DNA of 10,256 bases from NCBI GenBank assembly GCA_964575185.1, contig CAZNPW010000082.1:1-10256 (forward strand). The letters are read 5' to 3'. Each line of letters opens with the position of its first letter. Positions within the stretch are counted from its first letter, which is position 1. The notes beneath the pieces were generated by a model, which saw nothing but the letters and a program-made list of their open reading frames with translations, ran no database searches and was not told where the DNA came from. The position numbers were made by a program, and so were the translations under genes. Source of the DNA: CAZNPW01 sp964575185 (lineage in GTDB: Bacteria > Pseudomonadota > Alphaproteobacteria > Rhodobacterales > Rhodobacteraceae). Shown here piece by piece: positions 6,192-10,256 of the stretch.

Positions 6192-6377
6192 TCAGCGCTG
6201 CGCGGCGTCCTCGAGGTCGGCCTGGATCACGTTGGCCGCGCCGGTGATGCCCGGACGGATCGTGTTCAGGACGATGATGCCCAGGCCCACGACGGCGGCG
6301 GTCAGCACCACCCAGTCGACGGTCACGGCACCGGCTTCGTCTTTGCGGAAGCGCTTGAAGAGGTTCAGCATGTTCAT
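6192..6377 (-). CDS. Flp-type pilin (type IVb), first copy, likely the promoter-proximal gene of the locus
   Basis: The 61-residue prepilin has a basic leader MNMLNLFKRFRKDEAG, predicted cleavage after Gly16, and a 45-residue mature chain beginning AVTVDWVVLTAA. The hydrophobic helix spans about residues 17-40, and the polar tail ends LEDAAQR. The usual Glu5-Tyr6 pair of Flp pilins is Asp21-Trp22, as in the neighbouring copy. The start at 6377 is preceded by AAAGGA with a seven-base spacer, the best ribosome binding site in the locus, consistent with high expression. An open frame continues upstream to 6620 but adds an Arg/Ser-rich segment unlike any prepilin leader. It is the first gene of the minus-strand locus and is followed by a strong stem-loop, so it is the best candidate for the major pilin. 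No prepilin peptidase gene accompanies it. Confidence 0.9.
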   Translation of the reverse strand: MNMLNLFKRFRKDEAGAVTVDWVVLTAAVVGLGIIVLNTIRPGITGAANVIQADLEDAAQR

Positions 6378-6736
6378 GGTCAGGTCCTTTCCCAGGGTTT
6401 CGGTCGTCGTCGTCGCATCGCCTCGGTTTGCCGGACCGTCCGGTTCGCTTCGGCTTGAGGGGATATGGCACCCGAATCGTGGCGGCAGTTGGGAACGAAG
6501 GGGACTTTTTGCGTCGCCGCGGAAAAGCCGCCGGTCTGCGGACAACGCATTGATCCGGCGCGATTCATTTTCGCGCGACCGGCCCCTTTCCGGCCCGGTC
6601 CGGCGTGGCAATCCTGCCAATCCGGGCCGAATTGCGGCGTTCGTGCAGGATTTTCGCTTGCCAGCCGGGGCGATTCCGCAGCCCTTCTTGCGCGAAGCGG
6701 GCGCACGAGACGCCCCGGGCAGCGACAGGCAGACCG
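6378..6736. promoter_or_regulatory. Divergent intergenic region between the pilin locus and the lytic transglycosylase
   Basis: This 359-base stretch holds no credible gene. It must contain the start of the tad transcript on the minus strand and probably that of the transglycosylase on the plus strand. It includes a 13-base palindrome (6431-6443), a small stem-loop pairing 6558-6563 with 6571-6576 around an AT-rich loop, and TGGCA-ATCC-TGCCA at 6606-6619. A CATATC on the minus strand (6463-6468) could be a -10 element for the pilins, but no good -35 lies at the right distance. No sigma-54 site or CtrA box with correct spacing was found. Confidence 0.5.
6431..6443. promoter_or_regulatory. Palindrome CCGGACCGTCCGG upstream of the first pilin
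   Basis: A perfect inverted repeat, CCGGAC-C-GTCCGG, is centred 60 bases upstream of the pilin start codon. It is too tight to fold well as RNA, so if functional it would act as a DNA operator for a dimeric regulator. In such GC-rich DNA a 12-base match of this kind is not rare, and no regulator is recognised. Confidence 0.3.
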
Positions 6737-7588
6737 ATGCCGACCACCCTCGACCGGAGCGCCGGGCCGCTGGCCGTGGCCGCCCTTCTCGTCACCGCCG
6801 GCGCCTCCCAGGCCCAGGACGACTTCACCTTCCGCCGCGTGAAGGTCGCCGACATCGGGGCCAGCCGCATCACCGTCCAGATCGACCCGGCCGAACAGGC
6901 CGCGCGCCTCGCCGCGCTGCCGGCGGCGACCCCGTGGAGCGCGCCCGACGCCCCCGCCGGCGCCACGCCCGGCGCGACCCCGGGCGCGGCCAGCTACGCC
7001 TGGTTCTGGGACCGGATCGAACCCGGGCTCGGCCCGGTGGCCGACCGTTTCCCCCGCGCCATCGCCACGCTGGGCCAGGGTCCGGGGGGCACCGCCGTCG
7101 GCGCGCCGCGGATGCAGGACCTGCAGGGCATCGTCGCGGCCCACGGCACCGACATCCTGAAGGCGACCGTCGGAACCGACGTCTCGCCCGCGCTGGTGCT
7201 CGCGGTGATCGGCATCGAAAGCGCCGGGCGCACCGATGCGGTCAGCCGCGCGGGCGCGCAGGGGCTGATGCAGCTCATCCCCGCCACCGCCGACCGCTTC
7301 GGCGTCGGCGACGCGATGGACCCCGCGCAGAACATCGCGGGCGGCGTCGCCTACCTCGACTGGCTGATGGGCGAGTTCGACCGCGACCCGCTGATGGTGC
7401 TGGCCGCCTACAACGCGGGCGAAGGCGCGGTGCGGTCGAGCGGCGGCGTGCCGCCCTTCGCCGAAACCCGCGACTACGTGCCCAAGGTGCTGGCCGCCTG
7501 GCAGGTCGCGCAGGGGCTGTGCCTGACCCCGCCCGAACTCGTCAGCGACCCCTGCGTCTTCCGCATCATCGCCGCGACCGGCGGATAG
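6737..7588 (+). CDS. Periplasmic lytic transglycosylase, SLT domain
   Basis: The enzyme cleaves the beta-1,4 bond between MurNAc and GlcNAc in peptidoglycan with formation of 1,6-anhydroMurNAc (family 1 lytic transglycosylases). The 283-residue protein starts with a Sec signal peptide, predicted to be cut after Ala26 (ASQA/QDD). A low-complexity linker containing ATPGATPGA lies at 76-84. The SLT domain spans about 148-255: catalytic Glu161 in IGIESAG, GAQGLMQLIPAT at 173-184 and AAYNAGEG at 223-230. Two cysteines (262 and 273) near the C-terminus could pair. The ATG at 6737 is chosen because the signal peptide begins there; only a weak AGG precedes it, and an upstream in-frame ATG at 6605 adds an Arg-rich segment without signal features. 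It is divergent from the Tad pilins, so a role in opening the wall for the pilus is possible but unproven; general wall turnover is the alternative. Confidence 0.9.
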   Translation: MPTTLDRSAGPLAVAALLVTAGASQAQDDFTFRRVKVADIGASRITVQIDPAEQAARLAALPAATPWSAPDAPAGATPGATPGAASYAWFWDRIEPGLGPVADRFPRAIATLGQGPGGTAVGAPRMQDLQGIVAAHGTDILKATVGTDVSPALVLAVIGIESAGRTDAVSRAGAQGLMQLIPATADRFGVGDAMDPAQNIAGGVAYLDWLMGEFDRDPLMVLAAYNAGEGAVRSSGGVPPFAETRDYVPKVLAAWQVAQGLCLTPPELVSDPCVFRIIAATGG

Positions 7589-7610
7589 CACTGCCGGATC
7601 AGGGGCCCGG

Positions 7611-7637
7611 CCGCTGTTTCACCGCTGTCACACAGCG
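7611..7637 (+). promoter_or_regulatory. Triple half-site repeat upstream of lpxC
   Basis: CCGCTGT occurs at 7611-7617 and again 11 bases later at 7622-7628, and the second copy is mirrored by ACAGCG at 7632-7637, giving CGCTGT-CAC-ACAGCG. Three half-sites spaced about one helical turn apart, just before the candidate lpxC promoter, resemble an operator. The inverted pair could equally form a short hairpin ending the transglycosylase transcript, 34 bases after its stop codon; only three T are nearby, so a terminator is less likely. Confidence 0.35.
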
Positions 7638-7651
7638 TCGCAATCTGTGAA

Positions 7652-7680
7652 TTGAGGATTTGTTCACCACCCCATACCTA
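7652..7680 (+). promoter_or_regulatory. Candidate lpxC promoter
   Basis: TTGAGG (7652-7657) and TACCTA (7675-7680) are separated by exactly 17 bases and lie 45-73 bases upstream of the lpxC GTG. The -35 matches four of six consensus positions and the -10 is weak, which is common for housekeeping promoters in alphaproteobacteria. The AT-rich stretch around it stands out from its GC-rich surroundings. Confidence 0.35.
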
Positions 7681-7724
7681 AGGGTCGTCCCGGGCGTGCC
7701 GGGGCGAAGCCATGGGCAGCCTTC

Positions 7725-8645
7725 GTGCAGCGAACCGTCTCAGGGGTGATCCGTCTTTCCGGCCAGGGCCTGCACACGGGCCGGCTGGTGCGCATGGCGC
7801 TGCGCCCGGCCGCCGCGGGCTTCGGCATCTGGTTCCGCCGCACCGACGTGACCGGGGCCGACGCGCTGATCCACGCCCGCTGGGACGCGGTGACGCCCAC
7901 CGCGCTCTGCACCACCGTCGCCAACGCCGCGGGCACCGCCGTGATGACGATCGAGCACCTGATGGCCGCGCTCGCCGGCTGCGGCGTGCACAACGCGCTG
8001 GTCGAGATCGACGGGCCCGAGGTGCCGATCCTCGACGGCTCGGCCCGGCCCTTCGTCCAGGCGATCCTGTCGCGCGGCACGCAGGGCCAGGACGCGCCGG
8101 TGCGCGCGATCCGCATCCTGAAGCCCGTCCTCGTGCAGGACGGCGAGGCCTGGGCGCGGCTCGACCCGGCCGAGATGCTCGAGATCGACTTCCGCATCTC
8201 CTTCCCCGATGCCGCGATCGGCACGCAGGCGCGGCACCTGGGCCTGGCCAACGGCGCCTTCGTGCGCGAACTGGCCGACAGCCGGACCTTCTGCCGCAAG
8301 GCCGACGTGGACCGGATGCGCGCCGAGGGCCGCGCGCTCGGCGGCAGCGTCACCAACGCGGTCGTGTTCGACGGCGACGCGGTGCTGTCGCCGGGGGGCC
8401 TGCGCCACGCCGACGAACCCGTGCGGCACAAGATGCTCGACGCGATGGGCGACCTGTCGCTCGCGGGCGGGCCGATTCTCGGCCGCTACACCGGCCACCG
8501 CGCCGGCCACGGGCTGACCAACCGGCTGCTGCACGCGCTGTTCGCGGACCGCGCGGCCTTCGCCTTCGTCGACTGCGGCGACGCCCAGGGCCTGAAGCTT
8601 CCCGGCGTGGGCGTGGTCCCGGGCGACCTGCGCGCGCTGGCCTGA
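7725..8645 (+). CDS. lpxC: LpxC, UDP-3-O-acyl-N-acetylglucosamine deacetylase
   Basis: This zinc amidase carries out the committed step of lipid A synthesis by removing the acetyl group from UDP-3-O-acyl-GlcNAc in the cytoplasm. The 306-residue length is normal for the family. Visible motifs are the N-terminal LSGQGLHTG (11-19), TIEHLMAAL at 75-83 (zinc ligand His78 with catalytic Glu77), SRTFC at 186-190, RHKMLDAMGD at 234-243 (zinc ligands His235 and Asp239, with Lys236 in the active site) and GHGLTN at 261-266 (His262, the general acid position). All key residues are intact. The start is a GTG at 7725 with no clear Shine-Dalgarno; it is supported by alignment of the first strand with known LpxC proteins, and no in-frame ATG lies just upstream. 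bamD follows after 101 bases. LpxC levels are usually controlled by proteolysis. Confidence 0.96.
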   Translation: MQRTVSGVIRLSGQGLHTGRLVRMALRPAAAGFGIWFRRTDVTGADALIHARWDAVTPTALCTTVANAAGTAVMTIEHLMAALAGCGVHNALVEIDGPEVPILDGSARPFVQAILSRGTQGQDAPVRAIRILKPVLVQDGEAWARLDPAEMLEIDFRISFPDAAIGTQARHLGLANGAFVRELADSRTFCRKADVDRMRAEGRALGGSVTNAVVFDGDAVLSPGGLRHADEPVRHKMLDAMGDLSLAGGPILGRYTGHRAGHGLTNRLLHALFADRAAFAFVDCGDAQGLKLPGVGVVPGDLRALA

Positions 8646-8662
8646 GCGCCCTGCGGCCCGGT

Positions 8663-8690
8663 TTGCCTGCGACAGGTTCTGTGCTAGGCA
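8663..8690 (+). promoter_or_regulatory. Candidate bamD promoter
   Basis: TTGCCT (8663-8668) and TAGGCA (8685-8690) are 16 bases apart in the 101-base gap between lpxC and bamD, 57-84 bases upstream of the bamD ATG. The upstream TGC before TAGGCA resembles an extended -10. The -10 hexamer itself is poor, so transcription from the lpxC promoter remains equally possible. Confidence 0.3.
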
Positions 8691-8746
8691 TCCCGGCAAG
8701 GTGCTGCTAAGGCACTGACGGGCAGCGGCAAGGCGGATCGGACGGC

Positions 8747-9586
8747 ATGGCGATCGGACGGGCAGGGCAAAAGGCGGCGGTGCTGGCGTCCCTTCTTCTG
8801 CTTGCGGCCTGCGGCAGCCGGACGCCGGCCGAGGTGTCGCTGGAGAACTTCACCGCCGAGGAGATCTTCACCCGGGGCGAGCTGGAGCTCGAAACCGGCC
8901 GCACCCCCGACGAGGCGATCCGCTACTTCCAGGAGGTGGAGCGGCTCTACCCCTATACCCAGTTCGCCAGGCGCGCGCTCATCATGCAGGCCTTCGCGCT
9001 GCAGACCGCCGAGCGCTACGACGAAAGCCGCGCCGCCGCGCAGCGCTTCCTCGACTTCTACCCCGGCGACGCGGATGCGGCCTATGCCCAGTACATCCTG
9101 GCGCTGTCCTACTACGACCAGATCGACGAGGTCGGGCGCGACCAGGGCGTGACCTTCCAGGCGCTTCAGGCGCTGCGCACGGTGATCGAGCAGTATCCCG
9201 ACAGCGAATACGCCGACAGCGCGATGCTGAAGTTCGACCTCGCCTTCGACCACCTCGCGGGCAAGGAGATGGAGATCGGCCGCTACTACCTGCGGCGCGG
9301 GAACTACGCGGCGGCGATCAACCGCTTCCGCACCGTGGTGGAGGATTTCCAGACCACGACCTTCACCCCCGAGGCGCTGCTGCGGCTGACCGAGGCCTAC
9401 CTCGCGCTCGGCCTGACCGACGAGGCGCAGACGGCCGGCGCCATCCTCGGCTACAACTACCGCGGCTCGCCCTTCTACGACGACGCCTTCCGCCTGCTGC
9501 GGGGCCGGGGCCTGGCGCCCGAGGCGCAGGGCACGGGGTGGCTCGCCACCATCTACCGCCAGACGATCCGGGGCGAGTGGCTCTGA
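8747..9586 (+). CDS. bamD: BamD (ComL), outer-membrane protein assembly lipoprotein
   Basis: BamD is the essential lipoprotein of the BAM complex that, with BamA, folds beta-barrel proteins into the outer membrane. The 279-residue protein has a signal peptide ending in a lipobox, LLLAAC, with Cys22 as the lipid anchor. The rest is alpha-helical TPR-type sequence: repeats at about 37-71 (AEEIFTRGELELE...AIRYFQEVERLYP), 74-108, 112-152, 173-207 (YYLRRGNYAAAINRFRTVVEDF) and 210-240. This arrangement and length match BamD/YfiO. The ATG at 8747 is the only start that gives a proper lipoprotein signal; AAGGCGG lies upstream but rather far away. It sits between lpxC and recN, as in many Rhodobacterales. 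The window contains two outer-membrane proteins, the CpaC secretin and the OmpA-like lipoprotein, but no special link to BamD is evident. Confidence 0.95.
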   Translation: MAIGRAGQKAAVLASLLLLAACGSRTPAEVSLENFTAEEIFTRGELELETGRTPDEAIRYFQEVERLYPYTQFARRALIMQAFALQTAERYDESRAAAQRFLDFYPGDADAAYAQYILALSYYDQIDEVGRDQGVTFQALQALRTVIEQYPDSEYADSAMLKFDLAFDHLAGKEMEIGRYYLRRGNYAAAINRFRTVVEDFQTTTFTPEALLRLTEAYLALGLTDEAQTAGAILGYNYRGSPFYDDAFRLLRGRGLAPEAQGTGWLATIYRQTIRGEWL

Positions 9587-9770
9587 CCGGCCCCCGCCCC
9601 GCGCCCGGTGCGGCGCGGCAGCCCTCCACCCCGGCCGATCCCCGCCGCGCGGGATGGCTCCCGCCCGCCGCGGGCCGCGGCCGGGATGGTGGACCTGCGG
9701 GCACCGTCATGCGCCCCGCCTCCGCCGCGTCGGCAGGGGGGCCGGGGCTCCGGTGCCCGGACAGGTTCCC
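9587..9770 (+). other. GC-rich bamD-recN spacer without recognised elements
   Basis: This 184-base gap is very GC-rich and contains short palindromes such as GCCCGC-C-GCGGGC (9663-9675), but no hairpin with a T tract and no promoter-like pair. An ATG at 9709 is out of frame with recN. A short open frame continues through here, but it has neither a ribosome binding site nor recognisable protein features. recN may depend on read-through from bamD. Confidence 0.4.
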
Positions 9771-10256
9771 ATGCTGACCGCGCTCGACATCCGCGACGTG
9801 CTCATCATCGACCGGCTGGCGCTGTCCTTCCGGCCCGGCCTCAACGTCCTGACCGGCGAGACCGGGGCGGGCAAGTCGATCCTGCTCGACGCGCTGGGGC
9901 TGGTGCTCGGCTGGCGCGGCCGGGCCGACGTGGTGCGCCAGGGGGCGGCGCAGGGCGAGGTCACGGCGGCGTTCGACCTGCCCCCGGGCCATGCGGCGCA
10001 TGCCGTGCTCGACGCCGCCGGGATGCCCGCCGCCGACGAGCTGATCCTGCGCCGCAGCGTCACCGCCGACGGCCGCAAGACCGCCTTCGTCAACGACCGC
10101 CGCGCCGGGGCCGAGGTGCTGCGCGACCTTGGCGAGGTGCTGGTCGAACTGCACGGCCAGCACGACGACCGGGGCCTCCTGAACCCGCGCGGCCACCGCG
10201 CGCTGCTCGACGCCTTCGGCGGGCTCGACGCGGGCCCGCTGCGCGCGGCCTGGCGC
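9771..10256 (+). CDS. recN: RecN, DNA repair ATPase (3' end outside the window)
   Basis: RecN is an SMC-like ATPase that acts at DNA double-strand breaks. The first 162 codons are present, against a usual length of about 550-560 residues. The N-terminus reads MLTALDIRDVLIIDRLALSF, close to the family start, and the Walker A motif GETGAGKS is at 29-36 (Lys35). The RecN signature with the Q-loop-like ELHGQHD is at 126-132. The coiled coil, signature motif and Walker B of the distal ATPase half lie beyond the edge. The ATG at 9771 has GGACAGG a few bases upstream. It follows bamD after 184 bases in the same direction, an order commonly seen in alphaproteobacteria. No clear LexA (SOS) box was noticed ahead of it. 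Confidence 0.95.
   Translation, partial: MLTALDIRDVLIIDRLALSFRPGLNVLTGETGAGKSILLDALGLVLGWRGRADVVRQGAAQGEVTAAFDLPPGHAAHAVLDAAGMPAADELILRRSVTADGRKTAFVNDRRAGAEVLRDLGEVLVELHGQHDDRGLLNPRGHRALLDAFGGLDAGPLRAAWR

Noticed and set aside
6378..6620. N-terminal extension of the first pilin to 6620
   Set aside because: The extra 81 residues are unlike a prepilin leader, and a strong AAAGGA site supports the start at 6377.
6187..7650. Long plus-strand open frame overlapping the first pilin and the transglycosylase
   Set aside because: It is in a different frame from the SLT domain, is Arg-rich without motifs, and runs antisense to the first pilin.
7712..7714. ATG at 7712 as the lpxC start
   Set aside because: It is out of frame with the LpxC motifs; the GTG at 7725 gives the conserved N-terminus.
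1..10256. CRISPR arrays, tRNA or rRNA genes, insertion sequences, phage genes
   Set aside because: No regularly spaced repeats, cloverleaf sequences, transposase motifs or terminal inverted repeats were seen on reading both strands.

Overview
The window is GC-rich chromosomal DNA from an alphaproteobacterium, most likely a member of the Rhodobacterales (Rhodobacteraceae/Paracoccaceae). The evidence is the lpxC-bamD-recN gene order, the form of the Tad pilus locus, and short Flp pilins carrying the GAVTVDW processing motif. The species cannot be named from the sequence.

Left two thirds, minus strand, read right to left (6377 to 1): a Tad (tight adherence, type IVc) pilus assembly locus. Its order is two Flp-type pilins, cpaB/rcpC, the cpaC/rcpA secretin, an OmpA-like lipoprotein, cpaE/tadZ, and the cpaF/tadA ATPase, which runs off the left edge. 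Pilins would be processed at the inner membrane and polymerised by the CpaF motor. CpaE would position the apparatus, CpaB would bridge the periplasm, and the fibre would leave through the CpaC ring, with the OmpA-like lipoprotein anchoring it to peptidoglycan. No prepilin peptidase, inner-membrane platform (TadB/TadC) or classical CpaD is present here. Stem-loops lie after the first pilin, between cpaB and cpaC, and between ompA and cpaE. The locus may therefore be transcribed as several units, or as one unit with graded expression.

Middle (6378-6736): the only gap longer than 300 bases, a divergent intergenic region between the pilins and a plus-strand lytic transglycosylase gene. It should hold the tad promoter, and it contains a 13-base palindrome and a small stem-loop, but no gene that I can see.

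Right third, plus strand: a secreted SLT-type lytic transglycosylase, then lpxC (committed step of lipid A synthesis, GTG start), bamD (outer-membrane protein assembly lipoprotein) and the 5' part of recN (DNA repair SMC-like ATPase), which is cut by the right edge. lpxC and bamD are envelope housekeeping genes, and the set is a conserved alphaproteobacterial neighbourhood. ftsZ, which often precedes lpxC, is not seen upstream here.

I found no tRNA, rRNA, CRISPR array, insertion sequence or phage gene. The points most worth a second look are the Asp-Trp version of the pilin processing motif, a CpaE lacking both P-loop lysines and the receiver phosphoacceptor, an OmpA lipoprotein in the cpaD slot, the inter-gene stem-loops, and the lytic transglycosylase placed back to back with the pilins.
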